Shown piece after piece: positions 9,639 through 22,650 of a stretch of DNA of 64,000 bases. Source of the DNA: Neoroseomonas terrae (GTDB taxonomy: Bacteria > Pseudomonadota > Alphaproteobacteria > Acetobacterales > Acetobacteraceae); contig NZ_JAAEDI010000016.1 in the NCBI RefSeq assembly GCF_018129025.1, forward strand, positions 1 through 64,000. The letters run 5' to 3'. Position 1 is the stretch's first letter; each line of letters begins with the position of its first letter. The notes beneath the pieces were generated by a model, which worked only from the letters and a program-made list of their open reading frames with translations, was not told where the DNA came from and did not search any database. The position numbers and the translations under genes are program-made.

Positions 9639-11000
9639 ATGGCGTCGGCAGCCGAGCAGGCGATGTCGAACCTCAATTTCGGGGTTCTGGCGAAGGCGAC
9701 CGAGCTCAAGAAGCGCATCTGGTTCACCCTGGGCGCGCTGATCGTCTATCGCATCGGCACCTATATCCCGGTCCCTGGCGTCGATGCCGCGGTGATGGGG
9801 GAGATCCTGGCCCAGCATGGCGGCGGGATCCTCGGCATGTTCGACATGTTCACGGGTGGTGCGCTGGGGCGCATGACCGTCTTCGCGCTGAACATCATGC
9901 CCTACATCAGCGCCTCCATCATCGTGCAGTTGATGACGGCCGCCATCCCGGCGTGGGAAACGCTGAAGAAGGAAGGCGAGGCGGGGCGCAAGAAGCTCAA
10001 CCAGTACACCCGTTACCTCACGGTGCTGATCGCGATCTTCCAGGCCTGGGGCATCGCGATCGGGCTCGAATCGATGCGCGGACAGTTCGGCGCAGCCGTC
10101 TATGATCCAGGCATGTTCTTCCGCCTGTCATGCGTCATCACGCTGGTCGGCGGAACCATGTTCCTGATGTGGCTGGGTGAGCAGATCACCGCGCGTGGCG
10201 TGGGCAACGGCATCAGCCTGATCATCTTCGCGGGCATCGTGGCGAACCTGCCCTCGGCGCTCATCAGCACTCTCGAACTCGGCCGCACGGGCGCCCTGTC
10301 GACCGTGTTCATCATTTTCTTCCTGATTGCCGCACTGGCCATCATCGCGTTCGTCGTCTTCGTCGAGCGCGCGCAGCGCCGCATTCCGGTGCAGTATCCC
10401 AAGCGCCAGGTCGGCAACCGCATGTTCAGCGGGGAAGCCACGCATTTGCCGCTGAAGCTGAACACGGCGGGCGTCATCCCGGTGATCTTCGCATCGTCCC
10501 TGCTGCTGCTGCCGGCCACGGTGGCGGGGTTCTCGACCGATCCGACGCAGGAGGGCTGGCTCCAGACCATCAGCGCCGCCCTGGCGCATGGCCAGCCGCT
10601 CTATATGGCGCTGTACATGGCGCTGATCGTCTTCTTCGCCTTCTTCTACACGGCGGTCGTGTTCAATCCGACCGAGACGGCGGACAACCTGAAGAAGTAT
10701 GGCGGCTTCATCCCCGGCATCCGTCCCGGGCAGAACACCGCGGACTATCTCGACCGGGTGCTGACCAGGCTGACCGTCGTCGGCGCCATCTATCTCTGCA
10801 TCGTCTGCATCATCCCGGAGATCCTGATCAGCCACTACGGCGTGCCCTTCTATTTCGGCGGCACTTCCCTGCTGATCATTGTCTCTGTCACCATGGACAC
10901 GGTGGCGCAGGTGCAGTCGCATCTCTTCGCCCACCAGTACGAAGGCCTGATCAAGAAGGCCAGGCTGGGTGGGCGCGGCGGCATGCCGCGACCGCGCTGA
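9639..11000 (+). CDS. secY: Preprotein translocase subunit SecY
   Basis: 453 residues, full length. Ten hydrophobic segments are spaced as in SecY, with the plug/TM2 region near residues 60-100 ([16 protein letters not shown]) and the cytosolic loop [13 protein letters not shown] that contacts SecA and the ribosome. SecYEG is the inner-membrane channel for protein export and membrane insertion. The start ATG at 9639 follows AGGAGGACAGGCGGC; the extra N-terminal residues before [13 protein letters not shown] are short. It sits between rplO and adk as in most proteobacteria. Confidence 0.97.
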   Translation: MASAAEQAMSNLNFGVLAKATELKKRIWFTLGALIVYRIGTYIPVPGVDAAVMGEILAQHGGGILGMFDMFTGGALGRMTVFALNIMPYISASIIVQLMTAAIPAWETLKKEGEAGRKKLNQYTRYLTVLIAIFQAWGIAIGLESMRGQFGAAVYDPGMFFRLSCVITLVGGTMFLMWLGEQITARGVGNGISLIIFAGIVANLPSALISTLELGRTGALSTVFIIFFLIAALAIIAFVVFVERAQRRIPVQYPKRQVGNRMFSGEATHLPLKLNTAGVIPVIFASSLLLLPATVAGFSTDPTQEGWLQTISAALAHGQPLYMALYMALIVFFAFFYTAVVFNPTETADNLKKYGGFIPGIRPGQNTADYLDRVLTRLTVVGAIYLCIVCIIPEILISHYGVPFYFGGTSLLIIVSVTMDTVAQVQSHLFAHQYEGLIKKARLGGRGGMPRPR

Positions 11001-11016
11001 GCGAGGGGAAGAGCGA

Positions 11017-11670
11017 ATGAATCTGATCCTGCTGGGCCCGCCGGGGGCGGGGAAGGGCACGCAGGCCAAGCGGCTTGAAGACCAGTACGGGATTGCCCAA
11101 ATCTCGACCGGCGACATGCTGCGCGCCGAAGTGAAGTCGGGCAGCGAGATCGGCCGGAAGGCCCGCGCGATCATGGAGCGTGGAGAACTCGTCCCGGACG
11201 ACGTCATCACCGCGATGCTTGCCGCCAGGGTCTCCCGCCCGGATGCCGCCAAGGGCTTCATCCTGGATGGCTTCCCGCGGACCGAGCCGCAGGCGGGCGC
11301 GCTGGACCGGATGCTGACCGATAAGGGGCTCCGGCTCGACCATGTGATTGAGCTGAAGGTGGATGACGGGGCCCTGGTCGAACGAATCGCCGGGCGCTTC
11401 ACCTGCGCCACTTGCGGCGCGGGGTACCACGATACCTTCAAGCCCACGGCGAAGCCGGGGGTCTGCGATGTCTGTGGCGGGACCGAGTTCACCCGCCGCG
11501 CGGACGACAAGGCGGAGACGGTGGCGGCGAGGCTTGAGGCCTATCATCGCCAGACGGCGCCGCTGCTGCCCTATTACGACGCCCAGGGAAAGCTGCGCGG
11601 CGTGGATGGGATGGCTTCGATGGACGAGGTCGCGAGCCAGATTGGTGCGATCCTGTCCGGAAAGACTTGA
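11017..11670 (+). CDS. adk: Adenylate kinase, zinc-lid type
   Basis: 217 residues. It catalyses ATP + AMP = 2 ADP. The P-loop [10 protein letters not shown] is at residues 7-16. The LID domain has four cysteines, C130/C133 and C150/C153, the zinc-binding form that E. coli Adk lacks. DGFPRT and the R-rich LID base are present. It starts 16 bases after secY with GAGGGGAAGAGCGA as binding site and is part of the spc operon, a common arrangement. Confidence 0.97.
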   Translation: MNLILLGPPGAGKGTQAKRLEDQYGIAQISTGDMLRAEVKSGSEIGRKARAIMERGELVPDDVITAMLAARVSRPDAAKGFILDGFPRTEPQAGALDRMLTDKGLRLDHVIELKVDDGALVERIAGRFTCATCGAGYHDTFKPTAKPGVCDVCGGTEFTRRADDKAETVAARLEAYHRQTAPLLPYYDAQGKLRGVDGMASMDEVASQIGAILSGKT

Positions 11671-11817
11671 CGAGGGGGGTGGGCGAGGCTAGATCGCCCC
11701 CTCCCGCGGCGGGGCTATCCCCGGCCGCCGATCGTCTTTGCATGGACTTGTTCACTGCGCCGGAGGGGCCCCCGCCCCGCACGGCGGTATTCGGGGCACG
11801 GCCCCAGGAGAGGCACT
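11671..11817 (+). other. adk-rpsM gap
   Basis: A 147-base gap without a gene. It is very GC-rich with G/C runs (for example the CCCCCTCCCGCGG stretch near 11700) and ends with CCAGGAGAGGCACT, the rpsM binding site. A weak promoter-like stretch around TTGCATGGACTTG (11737) is the only AT-leaning part. I cannot tell whether an alpha-operon promoter lies here. Confidence 0.35.
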
Positions 11818-12195
<378 letters not shown>

Positions 12196-12196
12196 G

Positions 12197-12601
12197 ATGG
12201 CCCGCGAACCCCGCGGCGGTGCCCGCGGCCCCGTCAAGCGCAAGGAACGGAAGAACATCAGCTCGGGCGTCGCCCATGTGCTGGCGTCCTTCAACAACAC
12301 CATCGTGACCATCACGGACGCCCAGGGCAACGCGATTGCCTGGTCGTCCTCCGGCTCCCAGGGCTTCAAGGGCAGCCGGAAGTCCACGCCGTATGCCGCG
12401 CAGGTCGCGGCCGAGGACGCGGGCCGCAAGGCGCGCGAGCACGGCATGGAGACGCTCGAGATCATGGTGTCCGGCCCCGGCTCGGGCCGCGAATCGGCGC
12501 TGCGCGCCCTTCAGGCGGTGGGCTTCTACGTCACGGCCATCAAGGACGTGACGCCCATCCCGCACAACGGCTGCCGGCCGCGGAAGCGTCGTCGCGTCTG
12601 A
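12197..12601 (+). CDS. rpsK: 30S ribosomal protein S11
   Basis: 134 residues with [18 protein letters not shown] and the C-terminal [18 protein letters not shown], the S11 signature; the Asn of NGCRP is the site of isoaspartate formation in E. coli. S11 lies on the platform by the Shine-Dalgarno helix. It begins one base after rpsM. Confidence 0.97.
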   Translation: MAREPRGGARGPVKRKERKNISSGVAHVLASFNNTIVTITDAQGNAIAWSSSGSQGFKGSRKSTPYAAQVAAEDAGRKAREHGMETLEIMVSGPGSGRESALRALQAVGFYVTAIKDVTPIPHNGCRPRKRRRV

Positions 12602-12647
12602 TTTGACGCGCCGCTGAGCTGTCCCGGGTCGCCGAAGGAGAGAAAGA

Positions 12648-13661
12648 GTGCTCGAGAGGAATTGGCGTTCGCTGATCGAGACGCAGAAGTCCGTCGAAAT
12701 GGGGGCGGACCCGCTGCGCACGGCGACCGTCGTGCTGGAGCCGCTGGAGCGCGGCTTCGGCATGACGCTGGGCAACGCGCTGCGGCGCGTGCTGCTGTCG
12801 TCGCTGCAGGGCGCGTCCGTCACCGCCATCCGCATCGACGGCGTGCTGCATGAATTCAGCAGCATCCAGGGCGTGCGCGAGGACGTGACGGACATCGTCC
12901 TGAACGTGAAGCAGCTCGCCATTCGCATGCAGGGCGAAGGCCCGAAGCGCCTGGCGCTGACCGCGACCGGCCCGGGCGAGGTCACCGCCGGCCAGATCCA
13001 GACCAGCGGCGACATCGAGATCGCGAATCCGGAACTCGTGCTCTGCACGCTGGATGACGGCGCGAAGCTCGCGATGGAGCTGACGGTCGACATCGGCAAG
13101 GGCTACGTCCCCGCCGCCGACAACCGCCCCGAGGACGCGCCGATCGGCCTGATCCCGATCGATGCCATCTATTCCCCGGTGCGCCGTGTCGCCTATCGCG
13201 TGGAACCGACCCGCGTCGGCCAGCGTACGGACTTCGACAAGCTGATCCTGACGGTCGAGACGGATGGCACGCTGGCCCCCGAGGATGCCGTGGGCGTCGC
13301 CGCCCGCATCCTGCAGGAGCAGCTGCAGATCCTGATCAACTTCGACGAGCCGCGCGCGCGCGTTGAGGAGGAGGTCCATGACGACCTGCCCTTCAACCGC
13401 AACCTGCTGCGCAAGGTCGATGAGCTGGAACTGTCGGTCCGCAGCGCGAACTGCCTGAAGAACGACAACATCGTCTATATCGGCGATCTGGTTCAGAAGA
13501 CCGAGCAGGAGATGCTCCGCACCCCGAATTTCGGGCGCAAGTCGCTGAACGAGATCAAGGAAGTGCTCGCCTCGATGGGCCTCGGCCTCGGTATGACTGT
13601 CACCGGTTGGCCGCCCGAGAACATCGAGGAACTCGCGAAGAAGGTCGAGGAGCCCTTCTGA
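12648..13661 (+). CDS. rpoA: RNA polymerase alpha subunit
   Basis: 337 residues, starting at GTG (12648) after AGGAGAGAAAGA. The N-terminal domain (1 to about 235) carries the dimer motif [17 protein letters not shown]. The C-terminal DNA/activator-binding domain follows a linker and includes [18 protein letters not shown] and [14 protein letters not shown]. It assembles RNA polymerase and reads UP elements and activators. Position between rpsK and rplQ is conserved; rpsD, present in this operon in E. coli, is absent here. Confidence 0.97.
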   Translation: MLERNWRSLIETQKSVEMGADPLRTATVVLEPLERGFGMTLGNALRRVLLSSLQGASVTAIRIDGVLHEFSSIQGVREDVTDIVLNVKQLAIRMQGEGPKRLALTATGPGEVTAGQIQTSGDIEIANPELVLCTLDDGAKLAMELTVDIGKGYVPAADNRPEDAPIGLIPIDAIYSPVRRVAYRVEPTRVGQRTDFDKLILTVETDGTLAPEDAVGVAARILQEQLQILINFDEPRARVEEEVHDDLPFNRNLLRKVDELELSVRSANCLKNDNIVYIGDLVQKTEQEMLRTPNFGRKSLNEIKEVLASMGLGLGMTVTGWPPENIEELAKKVEEPF

Positions 13662-13688
13662 GGGCTGCCCGGGTAAGGATACACCACC

Positions 13689-14111
13689 ATGCGTCACGGA
13701 ATGGCCGGGCGTAAGCTCAGCGTCACCTCGTCCCACCGCGTTGCGATGTTCCGCAACATGGCGACCTCGCTGCTGAAGCACGAGCAGATCACCACCACCT
13801 TGCCGAAGGCCAAGGAGCTGCGCCCGTACGTCGAGCGCATCATCACCCTCGGCAAGCGCGGCGGCCTGCATGCCCGCCGCCAGGCGCTGGCGCAGATCCG
13901 CGACGAGAAGATCGTCGCGAAGCTCTTCACTGAGATCGCCGACCGCTACAAGACGCGGCAGGGCGGCTATTGCCGGGTGCTGAAGGCCGGCGTGCGCTAC
14001 GGCGATGCCGCGACCATGGCGGTGATCGAGCTGGTGGACCGCAATGTCGAGGCGAAGGGCCAGGACAGCGGCCCGAAGCCGGAAGTGGCCGAGGACGCGA
14101 CCGAGGCCTGA
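13689..14111 (+). CDS. rplQ: 50S ribosomal protein L17
   Basis: 140 residues beginning [17 protein letters not shown]; the 115-residue L17 core is followed by a charged tail (VAEDATEA end). It lies at the bottom of the exit tunnel. Last gene of the r-protein cluster; a strong terminator begins 26 bases after its stop. Confidence 0.97.
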   Translation: MRHGMAGRKLSVTSSHRVAMFRNMATSLLKHEQITTTLPKAKELRPYVERIITLGKRGGLHARRQALAQIRDEKIVAKLFTEIADRYKTRQGGYCRVLKAGVRYGDAATMAVIELVDRNVEAKGQDSGPKPEVAEDATEA

Positions 14112-14136
14112 CCTCAGCGGTCGGTAACGGAATGCG

Positions 14137-14166
14137 AAGGGCGGATGGGCAACCATCCGCCCTTTT
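14137..14166 (+). terminator. Intrinsic terminator of the S10-spc-alpha operon
   Basis: A 12-base-pair perfect stem (AAGGGCGGATGG at 14137, CCATCCGCCCTT at 14153) closed by a GCAA tetraloop and followed by TT. It sits just after rplQ, and the next gene is on the opposite strand, so it can also stop transcription arriving from the right. Confidence 0.88.
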
Positions 14167-14213
14167 GCGCGGAACGGAGCATGCGGCGTGGGCGCAAGCC
14201 GACGCAGGATGCG

Positions 14214-14651
14214 CTACCGGCCGCCCATGGCCTCAGCCAAGGCCGGGATGAACTCGGCCACGCCGGACCGCAGTCCTTCCGGCCAGGAGCGAGGGTCCGG
14301 GGGGACGGAGAGCCGGACGCTACCCGCCTCGGTCAGCAGCATGAAAACGCGCTCGTCATGGACGTCGAAGGCGAGGAAGACGCCGCCCTCGCGGCACCCG
14401 CCCTGCGGCCGGCAGCCGAAGCCGTAGACGTAGCGGTCGTCGGCGAGCGCGACCGGCGGACCGGGATCCCGCACCCGGGCCGCGACGGCTGTCCGGTGCC
14501 CGCCACTGTTGAAGCGCAGCACTGTGGTCATTTCGGGCCGCTGCGCCAGCGCGAGCACGGGCTGGCCGATGACCGCCGTGATGCTCTCCTGCGCCGTGAG
14601 GGGTGCCGCGAGCAACGATACGATGGCGGCCGCCAGGCCGATGCGGGTCAA
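14214..14651 (-). CDS. Secreted protein, possibly Ivy-like (lysozyme-inhibitor fold)
   Basis: 145 residues from a TTG start at 14651, chosen because GGAGGGGAGAGG lies just upstream and it gives a clean signal peptide (LTRIGLAAAIVSLLAAPLTAQES). The mature part has DDRYVYGFGCRPQGGC followed by VFLAFD, reminiscent of the CKPHDC loop and following strands of the Ivy family of periplasmic lysozyme inhibitors, but the exact CKPHDC motif is not kept. The family call is a weak inference; secretion is well supported. It faces the r-protein operon tail to tail. A longer open frame to 14876 has no plausible protein character. Confidence 0.55.
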   Translation of the reverse strand: MTRIGLAAAIVSLLAAPLTAQESITAVIGQPVLALAQRPEMTTVLRFNSGGHRTAVAARVRDPGPPVALADDRYVYGFGCRPQGGCREGGVFLAFDVHDERVFMLLTEAGSVRLSVPPDPRSWPEGLRSGVAEFIPALAEAMGGR

Positions 14652-15000
14652 GATCCTCTCCCCTCCAGAAACTCGGCGCGGATAACCTTGGCGCGGAGCA
14701 GCGTCGTCATCTGGCTGGTGCCGGCGAATCGGGTGAGGTCGGCAGACATGCTGCTCATCGCGATTGTGCCCCACCGGTGAAGCCGCGCCCGGACCCGTCC
14801 TCTGCCGACCTTGCGGCAAGCGCCCGCTGCAGCCACGCCGCAGGAGCGGGGTTGGTGATACGGCCGTGGCGGCCACCAGTGCGGCGGCGAATGGTCATCG
14901 GCAGCGCCTCCTCTGCTTTGTGGCGCCGACCTGTGCTGGCTGGGGGAGCCAGCGTCAAGCCGCATGGCGTCCGGCGCCGGGCCATAGCAGGATGCGTGGC

Positions 15001-15987
15001 ATGACCGAACCGCCGCGCTATGACGATCTGCCCCGTCCATCCGACGATCCGACCGGCCTACCTTTGTCCTGGGGCGTGTGGGGGGCGAACGACCAGGTCG
15101 GCACGCTGAACCGCATCACCGAGGCGACCGTGGCCGCCGCGCGGGAGGAGATCCGCACCGGCCGCCGTTTCAACCTCAACCTGCCGCTGGACGAGCCCTT
15201 CGGCCTGACGCTGGAGGGCGCCCATCGCCGCCGGGCCGCGCCAAGCCCCGTAATGGTCAAGGAAGAACATCCGGGTCGGGTCACCCGTGACGACCGGCTC
15301 GATGGCTTCTGGCTGCAGGCCAGCACGCAGTGGGATGGCCTGTCGCATTTCGCCGATCCGACCCACGGCTTCTACAACAACGCGCCGCTGTCCTCGATCG
15401 TGCATGGGGCGGACAGCCGCAACGGCATCGACAAGGCGCTGGCGCACGGCATCGCCGGGCGCTGCGTGTTGGCGGACCTCGCCCGGCACTTCGAACGATC
15501 CGGCCGCGACTGGACGCCAATGGGCGGGAAACGCGCCACGGCCGAGGACGTCGCCGCCTGCCTCGACGCGCAAGGTGTGTCGCTGCGGCCGGGTGACATT
15601 CTACAGGTGCGAACGGGCTGGCTCGAAGCCTTCCGGGCCGCGCCGGACGCCGCCGCGCGTCATTGGCTGATCCAGGGCGAGAATGGCGCCCGCGACTATT
15701 CCGGCCTGGACGGCAATGAGCCGATGTGGCGCTTCCTGTGGGATGCCGGCGTCGCTGCCGTCGCCGCCGACAACCCGACCGTCGAGGTCTGGCCGATCTT
15801 CCCCTGGAAGCCGGCGCTGCATCTCGCGATCGCGCGGCTCGGCCTGTGCCTGGGTGAGTTCTTCGACTTCGAGGCGCTGGCCGCGGATAGCGCGGCAAAC
15901 AGGCGCTACACGGCGTTCATGACCGCGGCGCCGTTGAACCTGCGGGGCGGCATCGGCTCGCCGGGGAATGCTCTGGCGATCCGATAG
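15001..15987 (+). CDS. Cyclase-family (kynurenine-formamidase-like) metal-dependent hydrolase
   Basis: 328 residues. Motifs of the PF04199 cyclase family are visible: TQWDGLSHFADP (HxGTHxD-like metal site, here W-D-G-L-S-H-F-A-D) and RPGDILQVRTGW. Members hydrolyse amides or lactones such as N-formylkynurenine or isatin; the substrate here is unknown. A second ATG nine bases upstream (14992) is possible; AGCAGGATG favours 15001. It stands alone between two genes on the other strand, with a two-hairpin repeat after its stop acting as likely terminator. Confidence 0.85.
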   Translation: MTEPPRYDDLPRPSDDPTGLPLSWGVWGANDQVGTLNRITEATVAAAREEIRTGRRFNLNLPLDEPFGLTLEGAHRRRAAPSPVMVKEEHPGRVTRDDRLDGFWLQASTQWDGLSHFADPTHGFYNNAPLSSIVHGADSRNGIDKALAHGIAGRCVLADLARHFERSGRDWTPMGGKRATAEDVAACLDAQGVSLRPGDILQVRTGWLEAFRAAPDAAARHWLIQGENGARDYSGLDGNEPMWRFLWDAGVAAVAADNPTVEVWPIFPWKPALHLAIARLGLCLGEFFDFEALAADSAANRRYTAFMTAAPLNLRGGIGSPGNALAIR

Positions 15988-16150
15988 GTCAGTTCCACTG
16001 GCGCGGGCCTCGGTCGGCCAGAGGCTGAAGCATCATCAGGAGCCAACACCAGGCTTCCGAACGGGTTCGCGGAACCAAAAGTGGCGTTGAACACGACGCC
16101 CAAAGCTCTGCACGGACCGCGCTTGCCCCTTTGGTCCAACTGCTGTGCCA

Positions 16151-16227
16151 AGCCCCAAGGTCGAGGTTTCCAAAGGCCTTTCGGCCTTTGGCGGGGTGAG
16201 GTTTGGAGAGGGGCGGCGCCCCTCTCC
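16151..16227 (+). repeat. Dispersed two-hairpin intergenic repeat, copy 1 (bidirectional terminator-like)
   Basis: Layout: a lead-in with GAGGTTTCCAAAGGCC (16163), hairpin A (CCAAAGGCC at 16170 with GGCCTTTGG at 16183, TTTC loop), the linker CGGGGTGAGGTTT, then hairpin B (GGAGAGGGG at 16205 with CCCCTCTCC at 16219, CGGCG loop). Copies with the same layout occur at 45.3 and 60.7 kb, and hairpin B including its loop (23 bases) is identical in the copy at 45.4 kb. Here it separates two convergent genes, the place of a bidirectional terminator. The gap before it (15988-16150) shows nothing else. Confidence 0.75.
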
Positions 16228-16235
16228 GATGCGCC

Positions 16236-16751
16236 CTACGCCGCCGCCGCATCCACTGCCTGATACGGCAGCCGCGTCACCCGCTCCATGTTCACCCCCT
16301 CGATCCGCAGCAGCCTTGTCGGCCCGTCGCGGCGCGGTGAGTGCAGGATACCCGGCTCGTACAGATAGGCATCGCCCGGCTTCATCGCGTAGTCCTTGAT
16401 GCGCTTCGCCTTGCCGGGTGTGCTCTCCGTCGGCCGGGCGAGGCATTCCCAGTCGGTCATGATCGTCTCGCCGGCCGCCTGGCCGTAGATGGCCCATGAC
16501 GGTCCATGGTCGTGCGGCGCCGACGTCTTGGCGTCGTGATAGACGTGGGCCAGCACGGTGAAGCCGAGTTCTGGATCCTCGTAGAGAACCTGACGCTCAG
16601 GCGTCTTGTCATTGATGTGGGCGGTGACGAAGGCAGTGTCCTTCAGCGCCTCGCTCACCAGGTCGCAGACTATGATGCGGCCTTCCAGGCCGGGATGGCT
16701 CTTGAGGGCCGCCCGCGCGCGGGCCACGAAATCGTCGAGCGTCATGGGCAT
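16236..16751 (-). CDS. Small cupin-type metal-dependent enzyme
   Basis: 171 residues from the ATG at 16751, which follows GGAGGAGAAATT. A double-stranded beta-helix is suggested by SAPHDHGPSWAIYGQ (metal-binding HxH) and GDAYLYEPGILHSPRR (second His). It resembles the predicted metal-dependent enzymes related to cysteine dioxygenase (the COG5553 type). The reaction is unknown. It ends just beyond the repeat that separates it from the cyclase gene, and a 65-base gap leads to the helicase gene upstream on the same strand. Confidence 0.75.
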   Translation of the reverse strand: MPMTLDDFVARARAALKSHPGLEGRIIVCDLVSEALKDTAFVTAHINDKTPERQVLYEDPELGFTVLAHVYHDAKTSAPHDHGPSWAIYGQAAGETIMTDWECLARPTESTPGKAKRIKDYAMKPGDAYLYEPGILHSPRRDGPTRLLRIEGVNMERVTRLPYQAVDAAAA

Positions 16752-16816
16752 GGAATTTCTCCTCCCGCCAGAAACAGGAGCCGAAGATGCTCCCACAAGC
16801 GCCGCGGCGGAAGGGG

Positions 16817-19603
16817 CTATGGTTCCGCGAGGAAGTTGCGCGTCTCCGTGACCGCCTGGGCCAGGCCCAGCCGGCGGATCAGCACACCCGGCGCCAGCCC
16901 GTGCAGCAGCCGGGATGGCGCCGACCGATCGAGCAGCACGAAGACCCCCTTGTCGTCCGCGCGGCGGATCAGGCGCCCGAAGGCCTGGCGCAGCCGGTGC
17001 CGGGCGACGCGGTCGTCGTAGTCCTTCGGCCGGCCACCTGAGAGGTGCAGCCGCCGTTCGCGATGCAGGATGGTCGGCCGCGGCCAGGGAACGCGGTCGA
17101 ACACCAGCAGTCGCAGGGCGCGGCCCGGCACGTCGACGCCGTCGCGCATGGCATCGGTGCCCAGCAGGCAGGCATGTTCCTCGGCGCGGAACACGTCGAC
17201 CAGCGTGGCATTGTCCATGGCGTCGACATGCTGGGCGTAGAGCGGGATGTCGGCCTGTTCCAGCGGTCCCGCGATCCGCGCCTGCACGTCCCGCAGCCGG
17301 CGGATCGCCGTGAACAGGCCGAGCCCGCCGCCGCCGGCCGCGAGGAACAATGCCTGGAAGGCAGCGGCGACCTGCCCGGCATTCTCCCGCGCGACATCGG
17401 TGACGACGAGGCAACGCGTGCGGGACGCATAGTCGAAGGGCGACGGCATCGCCGCGCGGATCGCCGGCGTGGGAAGGTGGGACGCGCCGGTGCGCGCCTC
17501 GGCCTCGCGCCAGGTCGCCTCGGGATCGTCATCCTCGGACTCGCCCTCGTCGCGCAGCGTGGCGGAGGTGATCAGCAGCCCATGCGCCGGTGCCGCCACG
17601 GCGCGCGCGAAGGGTTCGGTGGGGTCGAGATGGTGGCGGTGCATCCCTGCATCGGTATCCGCCCCGCCGCGCCGTTCCAGGCTGAGCCAATCCACGAAAG
17701 CCGGCCGCTGCCCGGGCTCGGGCGGGTCGGCCTGGATGGTGGCGAGCATCTGCCCCCAGGCGCGCAGCGGCCGCAGCGCCCGGTTGTCGAGCGCGCGGCA
17801 GGCGGCCTCGATGCGGATGCGATCACCGACCTCGATCTCCTCGGCCTCGTCCTCCAGCCGCGCGGCCAGGCGATCGCGCAGCACCACCAGCGGTTCCTCC
17901 AACCTGCGCAGCGCGCGGCCGAGGCCCTCCGCCGCGTCTGGCAGGTCAGCCGTGACGGGGAACAGGTCGCATTCGGAATCGTAGAGGCCAGCGTCGCGCG
18001 CGTCCTGGGTGCGGGCCAGCACCTGCTCGCGCGCGGCACGAAGGAAGACCTCGCCGGCATTCGGCGTCTCGTCCGGCCGCGCGCTGCCGCCGCCAGGAAG
18101 GCGGGACGGCCAGCCGGGCAGGGGCAGGGCGCGCGCCGCCATCAGCGCGGCGTCGAGCTGGGCGTTCAGCTCCGGCCGGTCGCCGATCAGTTCCTCCAAC
18201 CTGCGCCGCAGGCCGCGGGCCCGCGACCGGCCGCCCTCGGCGCCGAGCAGCCAGCGCCGCAGCTCAGCCATCTCCGCGCCGGTCAGATCGGCGGAGAAGG
18301 CGGAATCCGCCGCATCGAACAGATGATGCCCTTCATCGAAGACCAGGCGCAGCGGCGGGCCGTCCTCCCCGCCGCCGAGCGCCGCCTGCACCATCACCAG
18401 CGCGTGGTTGGCGATGACGATCTGCGCCGATTTCGCGCGGCGGATCGAATGCTCCACGAAGCAGGTCTTGTAGTGCGGGCAGGCCGAATGGATGCATTCG
18501 CCGCGCCGGTCGGCGAGCGGCAGCACGGCCGCCGACCCGAACAACTCGGCGATCCAGCCGGGGAAATCGCCGCCAACAAGATCCCCGTCACGCGTCGCGA
18601 GCGCCCAGCGTGCGACGAGCCCCAGCGCCACCGCCCAGTAGGGCGGCGGTCCACCCGCGGTCTGGTCGTCCAGGTTCAGCAGGCACAGGTAGTTCTCCCG
18701 CCCCTTGCGCAGTACGACGCGGCGGCGGCGCTGCTCGGGGTCGGGGAACAGCCGCGCCGTCTCCTGGTCGATCTGACGCTGCAGGTTGCGGGTGAAGGTC
18801 GAGATCCAGACCGGCGCGCCGTTCTTCTCCGCCCAGACGCTGGCCGGAGCGATGTAGCCGAGTGTCTTGCCCGTGCCGGTACCAGCCTCCGCCAACACCA
18901 GGGCAGGGGCGCCGGGGTGTTCGCGCGGCGCGAAGGCGCCGGCGGCGGCCGAGGCATAGTCGGCCTGCTGTGGCCGCTGCTCCGCGCCGGCGCCGAGTAT
19001 TTCCGCAAGCCGCCGCCGCGCCTCCGCGGGCTCCACGGGGAAGGAGGCAGCGGGCGGGGCAGGCGCCGTGTCCTCCCATTCCGGCAGGCGGCGCCAGACC
19101 TTGTAGGCATTGGCGCTGGCCTTCGCGGCCGGGTCGCCGAGGGCTGCGAGCACCGACGGCGCCCAGGCCCAGCCCGCTTCCCCCATGCGCGCGGCGAGGC
19201 CCGCGGCGTCGCGGTTGCGCGGCAGGTCCCGCGCGTCGGCCAGGTCACGCAGCAACCGTGTCGCGATCTCCGGCAACAGCGCGGCGGCCGCTTCGTCATC
19301 GGTCGGCTGCGGCAGGTCGAGTGCCAGGGCCAAGCCGCGCGGTGTCGGCGCGCAGGACTCCGCCGGATGGCAGAAGGCGAAGAGTTCGAGCAGGTCGTGC
19401 GCGGCCTCGAACCCTGGAATGCCGAGGCGCCGGGCGGTCGCGGGGGCGTGCACCAGCATCGGCGCGGTGCCCCGCAGCCGCGCCGCCGCGGCATCCGCCG
19501 GCAGGGTCTCGATCTCCCCATCCGGCGTCACCAGCACGGCCCGGCCGAGGCCGGCGACGATGGCGGGCACGTCGGGCAGCAGCAGTCGCGGAGCGGAGGC
19601 CAT
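16817..19603 (-). CDS. DinG/XPD-family ATP-dependent DNA helicase
   Basis: 928 residues. Walker A AEAGTGTGKTLGY lies near residues 239-250, and the DEGH box (VFDEGHHLFDAADSAF) near 420. Between them are cysteines spaced as in Fe-S helicases (YLCLLN and GECIHSACPHYKTCF). The C-terminal half carries the helicase motif V-VI region (DAMRDGVDVPGRAL and GRLIRRADDKG). These 5'-3' superfamily 2 enzymes unwind R-loops and damaged DNA. The first ~200 residues resemble no catalytic domain I can name; in some DinG relatives an exonuclease-like domain sits there, but no DEDD residues are evident. Commonly annotated as ATP-dependent DNA helicase in alphaproteobacteria. Confidence 0.88.
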   Translation of the reverse strand: MASAPRLLLPDVPAIVAGLGRAVLVTPDGEIETLPADAAAARLRGTAPMLVHAPATARRLGIPGFEAAHDLLELFAFCHPAESCAPTPRGLALALDLPQPTDDEAAAALLPEIATRLLRDLADARDLPRNRDAAGLAARMGEAGWAWAPSVLAALGDPAAKASANAYKVWRRLPEWEDTAPAPPAASFPVEPAEARRRLAEILGAGAEQRPQQADYASAAAGAFAPREHPGAPALVLAEAGTGTGKTLGYIAPASVWAEKNGAPVWISTFTRNLQRQIDQETARLFPDPEQRRRRVVLRKGRENYLCLLNLDDQTAGGPPPYWAVALGLVARWALATRDGDLVGGDFPGWIAELFGSAAVLPLADRRGECIHSACPHYKTCFVEHSIRRAKSAQIVIANHALVMVQAALGGGEDGPPLRLVFDEGHHLFDAADSAFSADLTGAEMAELRRWLLGAEGGRSRARGLRRRLEELIGDRPELNAQLDAALMAARALPLPGWPSRLPGGGSARPDETPNAGEVFLRAAREQVLARTQDARDAGLYDSECDLFPVTADLPDAAEGLGRALRRLEEPLVVLRDRLAARLEDEAEEIEVGDRIRIEAACRALDNRALRPLRAWGQMLATIQADPPEPGQRPAFVDWLSLERRGGADTDAGMHRHHLDPTEPFARAVAAPAHGLLITSATLRDEGESEDDDPEATWREAEARTGASHLPTPAIRAAMPSPFDYASRTRCLVVTDVARENAGQVAAAFQALFLAAGGGGLGLFTAIRRLRDVQARIAGPLEQADIPLYAQHVDAMDNATLVDVFRAEEHACLLGTDAMRDGVDVPGRALRLLVFDRVPWPRPTILHRERRLHLSGGRPKDYDDRVARHRLRQAFGRLIRRADDKGVFVLLDRSAPSRLLHGLAPGVLIRRLGLAQAVTETRNFLAEP

Positions 19604-19698
19604 GGCGCAGGGTGGACCGGCGCGCGCCGTCAGGGGCGGCGGCCGTCCGGCTCAGGCATCAACCAGCCAGGCCGGACGGCGTCGCGACCGGAAGCGCG

Positions 19699-22650
<2,952 letters not shown>

